Origin: JBAWWY01 sp037144355
GTDB lineage: Bacteria; Bacillota; Clostridia; Peptostreptococcales; Anaerovoracaceae
Length of the DNA: 64,000 nucleotides
Assembly (NCBI GenBank): GCA_037144355.1
Contig: JBAWWY010000003.1
Coordinates: 1-64,000, forward strand
Reading direction: 5' to 3'
Numbering within the stretch: position 1 is the first letter of the stretch; every line of letters begins with the position of its first letter. This document shows, in pieces, positions 44,361 to 53,651 of the stretch. A program made the position numbers and the translations under genes. Under the pieces are notes generated by a model, which did not search any database, was not told the DNA's origin, and worked only from the letters and a program-made list of their open reading frames with translations.

Positions 44361-44555
44361 ATGAAAAACGTTGGAAACACTGATAAAATTGTCAGATATG
44401 TACTAGCAGTAATTTTTTTCAGCCTGTTCGTCGTATTGCAAGGAAACTTGAGATTCCTTGGGCTCATTGGATTTATTCCACTATTAACAGCCATATTTGG
44501 AGTATGTCCGCTTTATATCCCATTTGGGATTAACACCAATAAAAGCAAATCATAA
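44361..44555 (+). CDS. DUF2892 / YgaP-type small membrane protein
   Basis: 64 residues: MKNVGNTDKIVRYVLAVI, two membrane helices around a LGLIGFIPLLTAIFGVCPLY segment. The N-x-G-x-x-D-x-x-x-R start and the GxCPLY end are characteristic of DUF2892 proteins, some of which are fused to rhodanese. Function unknown. GGAGG precedes the ATG. Confidence 0.85.
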   Translation: MKNVGNTDKIVRYVLAVIFFSLFVVLQGNLRFLGLIGFIPLLTAIFGVCPLYIPFGINTNKSKS

Positions 44556-44602
44556 TTAAACTAATTTATCCAATTGATCTATAGAAAATAGCGAGGCTGA
44601 AC

Positions 44603-45148
44603 TTGAATGCATTTATAAATCCACCCGATAAAATACCATTTTTATTAAAGATAGGTATTTGGATTTCCAAAAAAGCAACTGGCAAGGATTTACTGCCTGC
44701 AAGGTTGCTTTCTTGGTTTCCAAAAGCCGCAATTGGATCTGCAGTAATGGAATCTCTCATTGCAAAGGAAGACAAGGATATTGATGGGAGAATACTCAAA
44801 TTAGTTCGGATTCAGGTTTCATTCACTGCGTCTTGTTCATTTTGCATTGACATGAATTCTTTCAAATATGACATTCATGGCATAAGCGATGATGAAATCT
44901 TCGCATTGAAAACTGGGCAGGATATAAATAATATTACTACTTTCTCTAAAAAAGAAAGATTGGCTTTGCAATACGCGACATTGATTTCAAGCACGCCATT
45001 ACGTTTTGATCCAGAATTTATAAGTGAATTGAAATTAAACTTTTCAGAAAGAGAAATAGTAATCCTAGCGACAACGGCGGCGCAAGTAAACTACTGGGCT
45101 AGATTGATTCAAGGCCTAGGGGTTCCACCGGCAGGGTTTTCAGATTGA
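44603..45148 (+). CDS. Carboxymuconolactone decarboxylase / AhpD-like protein
   Basis: 181 residues with the AhpD-type redox motif CSFC in ASCSFCIDMNSF near residue 75, followed by a helical second half with VILATTAAQVNYWARLIQGLG. Likely a peroxidase-related thiol protein. It starts with TTG at 44603, supported by GAGG 7 bases upstream; the ATG at 44607 is out of frame. Confidence 0.8.
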   Translation: MNAFINPPDKIPFLLKIGIWISKKATGKDLLPARLLSWFPKAAIGSAVMESLIAKEDKDIDGRILKLVRIQVSFTASCSFCIDMNSFKYDIHGISDDEIFALKTGQDINNITTFSKKERLALQYATLISSTPLRFDPEFISELKLNFSEREIVILATTAAQVNYWARLIQGLGVPPAGFSD

Positions 45149-45267
45149 ACAAGATGAAATTTGAGAATCGTTTTAGCAATTAAGATAAAAAGTTAGACAT
45201 ATAAAATAGATACGATCAAGTGATTGCAATAAATTGCAAAAAAATAATTAATAAGGAATGGTAACAA

Positions 45268-46029
45268 ATGCTGCATGAATTTTCCAGGACTGAGCTCCTG
45301 ATTGGCAAAGATAATATAGAAAAATTGAGAGATTCCAAGGTCGCAATATTCGGGATTGGGGGAGTCGGAACATTTGCCGTTGAAGCACTGGCAAGGACAG
45401 GCGTGGGCAAATTTGTGCTTGTGGATGATGACTGTATCTGTCTCACTAATGTGAACAGACAAATCCATGCCAACCACCAAACCGTGGGAAAGCCGAAAGT
45501 TGAAGTCATGAAAGAAAGAATACTTTCAATTAATCCTAAAGCTGAGGTTGAAATTCAACAGAAGTTTTATCTCCCTGGATCTGCCCAGGAGTTGGTTAGG
45601 AAAGATTATGATTATATTATCGATGCAATAGATACAGTTACGGCTAAAATCGACTTAATTATCAACGCTCAGGAAGCTGGAATACCAATAATTAGCTGTA
45701 TGGGCACAGGAAACAAGCTCGACCCAACAAGATTTGAAATAGCGGATATTTTTGCGACATCTATCTGCCCATTAGCCAAGGTTATGAGAAAAGAGCTGAG
45801 GGTACGAGGTGTTAAATCACTCAAGGTGGTTTACTCCAAAGAGGAACCGATAAAACCAATTGAAACTGTGGATTCAGATTGCAGTCAAAGTTGCATTTGC
45901 CCAAAAGGGACAACAAGGACATGCACAACCAGAAATCAAATACCTGGAAGCATAGCTTTCATGCCTTCAGTAGCAGGATTGATTATTGCCAGTGAGGTTA
46001 TAAAAGACTTAACTAATATAGAAAAATAA
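45268..46029 (+). CDS. tcdA: tRNA threonylcarbamoyladenosine dehydratase
   Basis: The 253-residue E1-like protein (ThiF/MoeB/HesA family) cyclises t6A37 in tRNA using ATP. FGIGGVGTFAVEALARTGVG (ATP-binding) is near residue 28, VDDDCICLTNVNRQ near 52, and IDAIDTVTAKIDLI near 125. A cysteine-rich patch (CSQSCICPKG...TC) follows. The length and N-terminal RTELLIG are those of TcdA/CsdL. Confidence 0.88.
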   Translation: MLHEFSRTELLIGKDNIEKLRDSKVAIFGIGGVGTFAVEALARTGVGKFVLVDDDCICLTNVNRQIHANHQTVGKPKVEVMKERILSINPKAEVEIQQKFYLPGSAQELVRKDYDYIIDAIDTVTAKIDLIINAQEAGIPIISCMGTGNKLDPTRFEIADIFATSICPLAKVMRKELRVRGVKSLKVVYSKEEPIKPIETVDSDCSQSCICPKGTTRTCTTRNQIPGSIAFMPSVAGLIIASEVIKDLTNIEK

Positions 46030-46042
46030 TTTCTTAGTTATA

Positions 46043-46071
46043 TTGACAGACAAGGGAAAATCATATATTAT
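46043..46071 (+). promoter_or_regulatory. Promoter of cysK
   Basis: TTGACA-N17-TATTAT about 55 bases before the cysK start codon. No T-box or SAM riboswitch fits in the short leader. Confidence 0.7.
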
Positions 46072-46126
46072 TAAAACATATTAAACATATCAATATACTA
46101 TGATATTAAATTAGGGGGACAAATAT

Positions 46127-47062
46127 ATGTCGAAAATAGCAAAAAGCTTAACTGATCTGATTGGTAATACACCATTGCTTGAGTTGTCAAATTATAACAA
46201 AGCTAACAATCTTGGCGCAACTTTGATAGCAAAGCTGGAATCATTTAACCCAGGTTCAAGTGTAAAAGATAGAATAGGCTATTCAATGATTAAGGATGGA
46301 GAAGAAAAGGGCCTAATTACAAAAGATACTGTAATTGTAGAACCTACTAGTGGAAATACTGGAATTGCATTGGCGTTCGTCGCTGCTGCTAGGGGATACA
46401 GGCTTATAATCACCTTGCCTGATACTTTCAGCATTGAGAGAAGAAATCTTCTAAAAGCGCTTGGAGCAGAACTTGTCTTAACACCTGGAGCCGAAGGAAT
46501 GCCTGGAGCAATACAAAGAGCAGAGGAAATAGCAGCGGAAATACCAAATTCATACTTGCCGCAGCAGTTTGAAAATCCCGCGAATCCAGCAATCCATAAA
46601 GTTACCACAGCAGAAGAAATATGGAGAGATACAGAGGGCAAGGTGGATATTTTTATCGCTGGTGTTGGTACAGGAGGTACAATTTCTGGTGTTGGAGAAG
46701 TATTGAAAGCAAGAAAGCCAGGAGTTCAAATAATTGCTGTTGAACCATTTGACTCACCAGTTTTATCTGGTGGAGTGAAGGGACCACATAAGATTCAAGG
46801 AATTGGAGCCGGGTTTGTACCCGAAATATTCAACAGGTCGGTTGTGGATGAAATTTATCTTGTTAAAAATGAAGAGTCATTCGAAACAGCAAAAGAACTT
46901 GCCAGGACTGAAGGTTTGTTGGTTGGGATATCTTCAGGAGCAGCAGTATATGCAGCAGCACAAATAGCAAAAAGGCCTGAAAATGAAGGAAAACAAATAG
47001 TGGTATTACTGCCAGATACTGGTGAGAGATACTTATCGACAGAATTATTTCAAGAGATTTAG
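46127..47062 (+). CDS. cysK: Cysteine synthase (O-acetylserine sulfhydrylase)
   Basis: A 311-residue PLP enzyme making cysteine from O-acetylserine and sulfide. PLP lysine in [11 protein letters not shown] near residue 46, substrate loop PTSGNTG near 74, phosphate-binding GTGGTISG near 181 and C-terminal [18 protein letters not shown] precedes the ATG. cysE is not adjacent. Confidence 0.95.
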   Translation: MSKIAKSLTDLIGNTPLLELSNYNKANNLGATLIAKLESFNPGSSVKDRIGYSMIKDGEEKGLITKDTVIVEPTSGNTGIALAFVAAARGYRLIITLPDTFSIERRNLLKALGAELVLTPGAEGMPGAIQRAEEIAAEIPNSYLPQQFENPANPAIHKVTTAEEIWRDTEGKVDIFIAGVGTGGTISGVGEVLKARKPGVQIIAVEPFDSPVLSGGVKGPHKIQGIGAGFVPEIFNRSVVDEIYLVKNEESFETAKELARTEGLLVGISSGAAVYAAAQIAKRPENEGKQIVVLLPDTGERYLSTELFQEI

Positions 47063-47113
47063 GATTGAATATTTAGAAGAAAAATCATAAATTTATAGCT
47101 TATAAAATTGTGT

Positions 47114-47142
47114 AAGGAAGCAGCCGTAAGGTTGCTTCCCTT
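47114..47142 (+). terminator. Terminator of cysK
   Basis: GGAAGCAGCC-GTAA-GGTTGCTTCC stem (one wobble pair), then CTTATAATTTTT. Confidence 0.75.
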
Positions 47143-47302
47143 ATAATTTTTGCTTATTGATTATTGCACATATCATGAATCGAATTTCAATCAATATATT
47201 GCATATTTTAATAACAATAGTCTTCTAGATAAAGTAACAATTTGAAATATACATAATTATTAACAAACTTACAAAAAATATTGAATATTCGTATTTTAAT
47301 AG

Positions 47303-47356
47303 ATGGGTTGATGATAATTCTTCACAATTCTCCAGTTTTGAAGATAACCCATTTTT
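47303..47356 (+). other. Bipartite terminator-like hairpin upstream of the hydrogenase operon
   Basis: Outer arms ATGGGTT / AACCCAT enclose an inner TCTTCA / TGAAGA pair, and the structure ends in TTTTT. It lies in the otherwise empty 47143-47449 stretch and upstream of the hydrogenase promoter, so it may be a backup terminator or part of a small RNA. Weak. Confidence 0.35.
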
Positions 47357-47449
47357 CAACCTAAAAGCCCTTAAAAACCAACATTTATATGCCGTGTATT
47401 TTGTACCACTTTGTATACAATATTATTATTCAAACTATTCAGAAAATTC

Positions 47450-47478
47450 TTGCACTTAAGGAATGCGAGTGTTATTAT
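47450..47478 (+). promoter_or_regulatory. Promoter of the hydrogenase operon
   Basis: TTGCAC-N17-TATTAT, leaving a leader of about 70 bases before the first gene. No full Rex operator (TTGTTAA-N4-TTAACAA) was found. Confidence 0.6.
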
Positions 47479-47557
47479 TTTATCAAGGATAGTGATTCAA
47501 CATCACTAAAAGGTAAGGATTTATACTCATTTTATACATATGAATGGAGGTTTTCTA

Positions 47558-48058
47558 ATGACACAGGATATTGAAAAATGCAACTGTAAGGAAATGAGTG
47601 AAGAAGAGAAATTTGCTTTTTTAAGTCAGATAATCGATGATTATGACAAGAGCGAAAGCAATTTAATTCAAATTCTTCATATGGCCCAGTCAATTTTTGG
47701 GTTTTTACCATTTAAGGTGCAAAGCTTTATTGCTGAAAAAATGGACCTGCCAATCTCAAGGATAAGCGGAGTAATTACATTTTATTCGTTCTTTTCCACC
47801 AAACCAAAGGGAGACTACATTATCCGCGTATGCATGGGAACGGCTTGCTATGTTCGCGGTGGCAAGAAAATCATTGAAAGGCTTTCAGAGATTTTGAATA
47901 TTGGGGTAGGAGAAACGACGGAAGATTTGAAGTATTCACTGGAAATAGTCAGATGCATGGGAGCATGCGGGCTGGCGCCAGCTATTAAAATAAATGATAG
48001 GGTATATAAACAGGTTAATCCCAATAAGCTTCAACAAATTTTGAAGCAGCATAAGTAG
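47558..48058 (+). CDS. hydC: NuoE-like [2Fe-2S] subunit of an NAD-linked hydrogenase (HydC)
   Basis: The 166-residue thioredoxin-like ferredoxin subunit has ligands in CMGTACYVRGG and RCMGACGLAP, as in NuoE/HydC. It passes electrons between NAD(H) on the NuoF-like subunit and the hydrogenase. A frame starting at 47540 exists, but ATG 47558 has TGGAGG correctly spaced. First of three genes with spacing of 12-13 bases. Confidence 0.9.
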   Translation: MTQDIEKCNCKEMSEEEKFAFLSQIIDDYDKSESNLIQILHMAQSIFGFLPFKVQSFIAEKMDLPISRISGVITFYSFFSTKPKGDYIIRVCMGTACYVRGGKKIIERLSEILNIGVGETTEDLKYSLEIVRCMGACGLAPAIKINDRVYKQVNPNKLQQILKQHK

Positions 48059-48070
48059 GAGGGAGAATAA

Positions 48071-51000
48071 ATGACGATTGAGAAAGACATGATCATAAAA
48101 AGTATGGCAGATTTAGACAAAGTAAAAGACAAATTTGCCGAAGACAACAAAAAATATGATTACACAATATTATTCTGCTCCGGTTCAGGCTGTGTATCAT
48201 CAAACTGCGCAGAAGCAAGAGATGCTTTGATTGAAGAAATAAGACTTGCGGGGTTGACAGATAAAGTCAATTTAAGTCTTACTGGCTGCATAGGGATATG
48301 CGATGTGGGCCCAAGAATGACTATAATGCCCGATGGAGTTTTCTACTGCAAACTCAAACCGGAAAACATGAAGAAAATCGTTAAAAAGCATCTTGTTGAC
48401 AAGCAAATCGCTGAAGATTTTTGCTATACGAACAGGGAAACTGGAGCGAAAGTTCCGTTGATGAAAGATATTCAATTCTTTAAGGGCCAAAACAAAGTGG
48501 TTCTAAGAGACTGCGGAATGATAAATTATAGATCAATAGAAGAATATATTTCCCGTGATGGATATCATGGATTGTTTAAAGTTTTAAAAGAAATGAAGCC
48601 AGAGGACGTAGTCAAAGAGGTTAAGGATTCTGGACTTAGAGGCCGTGGAGGCGGAGGCTTCCCAACAGGGGTAAAGTGGAATCTCGCGGCAAAGCATAAG
48701 GATGTACAAAAATATATAATATGCAATGCCGATGAAGGGGATCCTGGTGCATTCATGGATCGTAGCTTGTTGGAAGGGAATCCACATGCGATTATCGAAG
48801 GAATGGCTATTGCCGGATATGCAATAGGCGCCAGTCAAGGCTATGTGTATGTAAGGGCAGAATATCCTTTAGCCATAGAAGGCTTGGAATATGCGATTAT
48901 TGAAGCAAGAAAAAGAAATATACTAGGTAAAAGCATATTCGGTAGCGATTTTGATTTTGACGTTGAAATAAGAATCGGTGCTGGTGCATTTGTTTGCGGA
49001 GAAGAAACCGCGTTGATGGCTTCGGTTGAAGGTCGAAGGGGTGAACCAAATCAAAAACCTCCTTTCCCATCAGACTCTGGACTATTTGGTAAACCAACAA
49101 TTATAAACAACGTTGAAACATTGGGAAATGTTCCATCTATAATCATGAATGGGGCAAAATGGTTCAAGAGCATAGGTACTGAAAAAAGCTCAGGCACCAA
49201 GGTTTTTGCTTTAGCCGGAGATATTAACAATACAGGACTGATAGAAGTTCCAATGGGGATAACCCTTGGCGAAATCATATTTGGAATCGGCGGAGGAATA
49301 CCAAAGGGCAAAAAATTCAAGGTTGCCCAAACTGGCGGACCTTCAGGCGGCTGTCTGACAAAGGAACATTTGAATACCCCTATTGACTACGATTCCCTCG
49401 TGGAACTTGGAGCGATAATGGGTTCTGGTGGTTTGATATCCATGGATGAAGACACTTGCATGGTTGACGTTGCAAGATTCTTTATGGAATTTGTGCAGGA
49501 TGAGTCTTGTGGAAAATGCGTTCCATGCAGGCTCGGAACAAAAAGAATGTTGGAAATTCTAGAAAGAATTACAAAAGGTGAGGGCAAAGAAGGCGACGTT
49601 GAACTTTTAGTAGAAATAGCTGCAACGGTTAAAGATTCAGCACTTTGTGGACTTGGACAAACTGCTCCAAATCCAATTTTGAGCACCATCAAATACTTCA
49701 GGCACGAATACGATGAACATATAAGACATAAATACTGTAGAGCCGGTGTTTGCTCAAGTTTGTTCATTTCACCATGCGAAAATGCATGTCCTGCCGGAGT
49801 CAATGTACCAGGCTATCTAGCATTGATTGCTGCGGGTAGAGTGAAGGATGCCTACAACCTTATCAGACAGGATAATCCTTTCCCATCGGTTTGCGGCAGA
49901 GTTTGCACGCATCCTTGCGAAAGCAAATGCAGGAGGGGACAACTTGATGAAGCAATTGCGATTTGTGACTTAAAGCGCTATGCGGCAGATGAAGTAATGA
50001 AGAGCAATGAACCTTTCTTTGACATGATTTTTCCAAAGAACAACAAGTCCGTGGGAATAATCGGGGCTGGACCTTCAGGATTGACTTGTGCTTACTACCT
50101 TGGAAGATTGGGATACGATGTTACAGTATATGAAGCCCAATCAGTTGCCGGAGGCGTGCTAGTATTTGGAATTCCTGAATACAGGCTACCAAAGGAAACA
50201 TTGAAGGCGGAAATCAATACAATCAAGCAAGTAGGAATAAATATCCTCACAGATATGGAAGTCGGAGTAGATATTACTTTTGACGAACTTAAGAAAAAGC
50301 ATGATGCATTATATATTTCAACAGGTGCACAGATTTCCAAGAAAGTTGGCGTTGTCGGCGAACACCTGGAAGGAGTATACCATGGTTTTGATCTATTAAA
50401 GGATGTCAACCTTGGGAAAGAAGTAGATTTAAGCGGTATCGTTGCCGTTATCGGTGGAGGAAATACTGCAATCGACTCAGCCAGAGTTGCTATCAGAAAA
50501 GGCGCCAAGGAAGTCCATGTTCTGTATAGAAGAGCCCTTGACGATATGCCTGCTGACAAGAGAGAAATAGCAGAAGCAAAGGAAGAAGGAGTAATATTCC
50601 ATGAACTTGTTGCTCCAATAGAATTCATCGGTGGAAATAGAGTTCATAAAATCAAAGGATACAAAATGGAACTCTCAGGTTTCGACAATGATGGCAGAAA
50701 GAAACCAAGAAAAATTGAAAACTCTGATTTTGAAATGGATGTCGACTGTGTAATACCTGCCGTCAGCCAATATTCAGATTTACCATTTGTAAGAAGAGAT
50801 GAAGTTGAAGCAACTCCTATGGGAACCTTCGTTGTAAATCCTGATACTAGAATGACATCTATACAAGGAGTATTCGCCGGAGGCGATGTTGTAAGAGGAT
50901 CAGATGTTGTAATTACAGCAATTGCAGATGGGAAAAAAGCAGCTTCTTCCATTGATTTATATCTAGGAGGGAAAGGCGAGCTTAATAAAGGAGAACCAAT

Positions 51001-51175
51001 TTCAATTCCTGACATTACAGATGATTCAGAGGTCATTGAGCATGAAAGATTCACAATGCACTTTATTGAACCTGAAGATAGAATCGACAACTTCGATGAA
51101 GTTGCAAAAGGCTTCCATAAACTTAATGCCATCGCTGAAGCAATGCGTTGCTTAAGATGCGACAGAAGATCGTAG
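48071..51175 (+). CDS. hydB: NuoF-like hydrogenase subunit fused to a GltD/NfnB-like FAD-NAD(P)H domain
   Basis: A 1034-residue fusion. Residues ~1-125 are a [2Fe-2S] thioredoxin-like domain (CSGSGC, LTGCIGICDVGP). Residues ~130-560 are the NuoF FMN/NADH module (GRGGGGFPTG near 190, GAGAFVCGEETAL near 303, SCGKCVPCRLG near 477). From ~565 it continues not with the usual HydB ferredoxin tail but with a glutamate-synthase-small-subunit-like module: cysteines CENACPAGVNVPGY, CGRVCTHPCESKC, FAD site GAGPSGLTCAYYLG near 664, NAD(P) site GGGNTAIDSARVA near 795 and FAGGDVVRGSDVV near 935. This gives a second flavin and pyridine-nucleotide site, so NADP(H) or ferredoxin coupling is plausible. Confidence 0.92.
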   Translation: MTIEKDMIIKSMADLDKVKDKFAEDNKKYDYTILFCSGSGCVSSNCAEARDALIEEIRLAGLTDKVNLSLTGCIGICDVGPRMTIMPDGVFYCKLKPENMKKIVKKHLVDKQIAEDFCYTNRETGAKVPLMKDIQFFKGQNKVVLRDCGMINYRSIEEYISRDGYHGLFKVLKEMKPEDVVKEVKDSGLRGRGGGGFPTGVKWNLAAKHKDVQKYIICNADEGDPGAFMDRSLLEGNPHAIIEGMAIAGYAIGASQGYVYVRAEYPLAIEGLEYAIIEARKRNILGKSIFGSDFDFDVEIRIGAGAFVCGEETALMASVEGRRGEPNQKPPFPSDSGLFGKPTIINNVETLGNVPSIIMNGAKWFKSIGTEKSSGTKVFALAGDINNTGLIEVPMGITLGEIIFGIGGGIPKGKKFKVAQTGGPSGGCLTKEHLNTPIDYDSLVELGAIMGSGGLISMDEDTCMVDVARFFMEFVQDESCGKCVPCRLGTKRMLEILERITKGEGKEGDVELLVEIAATVKDSALCGLGQTAPNPILSTIKYFRHEYDEHIRHKYCRAGVCSSLFISPCENACPAGVNVPGYLALIAAGRVKDAYNLIRQDNPFPSVCGRVCTHPCESKCRRGQLDEAIAICDLKRYAADEVMKSNEPFFDMIFPKNNKSVGIIGAGPSGLTCAYYLGRLGYDVTVYEAQSVAGGVLVFGIPEYRLPKETLKAEINTIKQVGINILTDMEVGVDITFDELKKKHDALYISTGAQISKKVGVVGEHLEGVYHGFDLLKDVNLGKEVDLSGIVAVIGGGNTAIDSARVAIRKGAKEVHVLYRRALDDMPADKREIAEAKEEGVIFHELVAPIEFIGGNRVHKIKGYKMELSGFDNDGRKKPRKIENSDFEMDVDCVIPAVSQYSDLPFVRRDEVEATPMGTFVVNPDTRMTSIQGVFAGGDVVRGSDVVITAIADGKKAASSIDLYLGGKGELNKGEPISIPDITDDSEVIEHERFTMHFIEPEDRIDNFDEVAKGFHKLNAIAEAMRCLRCDRRS

Positions 51176-51188
51176 GGGGTGTGAATAA

Positions 51189-53012
51189 ATGGTCAATTTA
51201 AAAATCAACAATAAACAAATCACAGTTCCAAAAGGAACTACAATATTGGAAGCCGCAAAGGCAAATCATATATTGATTCCAACAATGTGTTATCTGGAAG
51301 GGGTTCATAAATTTGGCTCATGTAGAATATGCGTTGTCCAGGTGGAAGGCTTAAAGAACCTCCAAGCATCCTGTATCACTCCAGTCACTGAAGGAATGGT
51401 TATCCAAACCAATTCTAAAAGAGTAAGGAGTACTAGGAAAGTCTTATATGAGTTGATGCTTTCAGACCATCCAAAGGATTGCTTGAAATGTGCGAGAAAC
51501 CAATCATGCGATTTCCAAAAGCTTGGAGAATTAATCCAAATCGATTCTTCAAGATTTGAGGGAGAAAAATCTAAAACAGAAATAGACGAAACCTCGCCAT
51601 CGGTTTATAGGGATGCGACAAAATGTATTTTATGCAGGCGCTGTGTAACAATGTGTAACGAGGTCCAAGGTGTCGGTATATTGAATCCACAATTCAGGGG
51701 ATTTGCATCGGAAATAACACCAGGAGATGAACTTTCACTGCTCCAGTCGGCTTGTACTTTCTGTGGACAATGTACCACAGTTTGCCCTGTTGATGCGTTA
51801 AAGGAAAAAGATTCAACTGCTGCTGTTTGGGAAGCGCTTCTTGATCCAAATAAGAAAGTCATCATTCAGACTGCTCCGGCTATTAGAGCGGCACTTGGAG
51901 AAGAATTTGGGAATGAAGCAGGCGAATGTGTCACTGGGCAAATGGTTAGTGCTTTAAAAGAAATGGATTTCGATTTTGTTTTCGATACAAATTTTGCAGC
52001 TGATTTAACCATTATTGAAGAGGGAACAGAGCTTCTTGGAAGGCTTACACAATTGTTTTATTCCACAGGTGCAATCAACGACGAACAACTGGCTAAAACA
52101 GGATTTAAAGCCCCCGACAAGGCTCCTACCATTCCAATGCTTACAAGTTGCAGCCCAGGATGGATCAATTACATTGAACATTTTTATCCAACCATGCTAG
52201 ATAATCTATCATCGTGCAAATCACCACATATGATGCTTGGCGCACTTTGTAAAAGCTACTTTGCTGAAAAAAACAATATAAAACCTGAAGATGTATTTGT
52301 GGTGTCGGTAATGCCTTGTACAGCAAAGAAATATGAAATCACACGGCCAGAGATGGAAAATGATGGGGTAAGAAATGTTGATGCTGTCTTGACTACTAGA
52401 GAGCTTGCAAGGATGATCAAGGATTCAGGAATTGACTTCAATTCACTCCCAGAGAGCGAATTTGACAATCCGCTAGGACTCTCTACAGGTGCGGCCGATA
52501 TATTCGGAGTGCCAGGCGGAGTTATGGAAGCTGCACTAAGAACAGTTTATGAAATAGTCACAGGTAGGGAACTTCCATTTGCGCAACTTCATGTTAAGCC
52601 TATTCAAGGGCTTGAAAGAATCAAGAGCGCCGAATTCACCATCGAAGATGCAAAGGAGGAATGGAAATTCCTCAACGGAGTAACCGTTAAAATAGCAGCA
52701 ACAAGCGGTCTCAAGGGTGCATCAATACTAATGGAACAGATTAAAAAGGGAGAAAGCCCTTATCACTTCATCGAGGTCATGGGTTGTCCAGGAGGCTGCA
52801 TCAGTGGAGGCGGCCAGCCAAGGATGACAAATGATGCAGTTAGGGAAAAAAGAATTCATGCATTGTATATGGAAGATGAAGGAAAAACCATTAGAAAATC
52901 CCACGAAAACCCATATATTACAAAGATTTATGAAGAATTTTTAGGAAAGCCATTAGGTCACAAATCCCATGAATTGCTTCATACAACTTACACAATGAAA
53001 AGCAAGAATTAA
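51189..53012 (+). CDS. hydA: [FeFe]-hydrogenase catalytic subunit
   Basis: The 607-residue enzyme makes or oxidises H2. Order: [2Fe-2S] domain (~1-78, MCYLEGVHKFGSCRIC), His/Cys3 cluster (HPKDCLKCARNQSC near 98), two [4Fe-4S] clusters (CILCRRCVTMC, CTFCGQCTTVCP), and the H-cluster domain with all three signatures: TSCSPGW near 319, MPCTAKK near 375 and MGCPGGC near 531. With the NuoE- and NuoF-like partners it forms a soluble, probably electron-bifurcating, NAD(P)-linked hydrogenase. Maturases (HydEFG) are not in the window. Confidence 0.96.
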   Translation: MVNLKINNKQITVPKGTTILEAAKANHILIPTMCYLEGVHKFGSCRICVVQVEGLKNLQASCITPVTEGMVIQTNSKRVRSTRKVLYELMLSDHPKDCLKCARNQSCDFQKLGELIQIDSSRFEGEKSKTEIDETSPSVYRDATKCILCRRCVTMCNEVQGVGILNPQFRGFASEITPGDELSLLQSACTFCGQCTTVCPVDALKEKDSTAAVWEALLDPNKKVIIQTAPAIRAALGEEFGNEAGECVTGQMVSALKEMDFDFVFDTNFAADLTIIEEGTELLGRLTQLFYSTGAINDEQLAKTGFKAPDKAPTIPMLTSCSPGWINYIEHFYPTMLDNLSSCKSPHMMLGALCKSYFAEKNNIKPEDVFVVSVMPCTAKKYEITRPEMENDGVRNVDAVLTTRELARMIKDSGIDFNSLPESEFDNPLGLSTGAADIFGVPGGVMEAALRTVYEIVTGRELPFAQLHVKPIQGLERIKSAEFTIEDAKEEWKFLNGVTVKIAATSGLKGASILMEQIKKGESPYHFIEVMGCPGGCISGGGQPRMTNDAVREKRIHALYMEDEGKTIRKSHENPYITKIYEEFLGKPLGHKSHELLHTTYTMKSKN

Positions 53013-53035
53013 CATTAAATAAAAGCATATTGAAA

Positions 53036-53068
53036 AGTGGCAACTTGAAAACAAGTTGCCGCTTTTTT
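53036..53068 (+). terminator. Terminator of the hydrogenase operon
   Basis: GGCAACTTG-AAAA-CAAGTTGCC stem followed by GCTTTTTT. Confidence 0.9.
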
Positions 53069-53172
53069 AGCCTTTTTCAGTAATTTAATAAATGTAATAC
53101 ACATGATATATCCAATCATATCTTTACAAAATGCATGAATCCATTGTATAATTCAATCTACGCATTATACAT

Positions 53173-53249
53173 GCGCCAGTAGCTCAGCTGGATAGAGTAT
53201 CTGACTACGAATCAGCAGGTCGGGGGTTCGAATCCCTTCTGGCGCACCA
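53173..53249 (+). tRNA. tRNA-Arg (ACG)
   Basis: A 77-base cloverleaf, acceptor GCGCCAG against CTGGCGC, anticodon loop CTACGAA (ACG, read as ICG after A34 deamination), encoded CCA. Confidence 0.95.
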
Positions 53250-53253
53250 CTAG

Positions 53254-53287
53254 AAGCCTTGCAATTACTAAATTGTTGGGCTTTTCT
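53254..53287 (+). terminator. Probable terminator of tRNA-Arg
   Basis: AAGCC...CAATT-ACTA-AATTG...GGCTT interrupted stem followed by TTCTTATTT; weak T-run. Confidence 0.5.
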
Positions 53288-53449
53288 TATTTCTATAATA
53301 GGTTAACATAATGCGAAATGGGATTCATTTGGGGTTTATTTTCGAAATATTGGGTTTAAAATGTTTTAAAGTGTTTCTGCTGCGATCTCATCTTATATCG
53401 CTTGAAATTGACTAAATATGTTATAATAAACACTTAGACGATACTGTTA

Positions 53450-53478
53450 TTGACAAAATACAGTTGAGTGGTTATATT
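53450..53478 (+). promoter_or_regulatory. Promoter of the por operon
   Basis: TTGACA-N17-TATATT, nearly consensus. It predicts a start near 53485, about 165 bases before porG. Confidence 0.8.
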
Positions 53479-53499
53479 TATTGTAATTATATTTAAGGG

Positions 53500-53625
53500 C
53501 GCTTTGGGAGAAGATATATTTCCCCCATCATAAGGAAAGCATATGATGGTACGCTTGATAATGGGTAGTATAGCGAATGGCTTTCAAGCTTTCGTCCCTT
53601 TGCGGAACGAAAGTTTTTTTATATC
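53500..53625 (+). promoter_or_regulatory. Structured 5' leader with intrinsic terminator ahead of porG
   Basis: The leader holds consecutive hairpins: GGGA...TCCC (53507-53524), CATCAT...ATGATG, CGCT...AGCG around 53553-53577, and finally CTTTCGTCC-CTTTGC-GGAACGAAAG followed by seven T (about 53591-53623). Because a good promoter lies upstream and the por genes downstream, the terminator would act as an attenuator. I could not match it to a riboswitch class I know. There is no T-box specifier layout. Confidence 0.5.
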
Positions 53626-53651
53626 ATTTATAATAACTGGAGGAAAATGCA

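Noticed and set aside
47143..47449. Possible Rex operator upstream of the hydrogenase operon
   Set aside because: Only single half-sites such as ATTAACAAA are present; no full TTGTTAA-N4-TTAACAA dyad.
47389..47574. 61-codon frame before the hydrogenase operon
   Set aside because: No ribosome site, overlaps the promoter and the start of hydC, unlikely composition.
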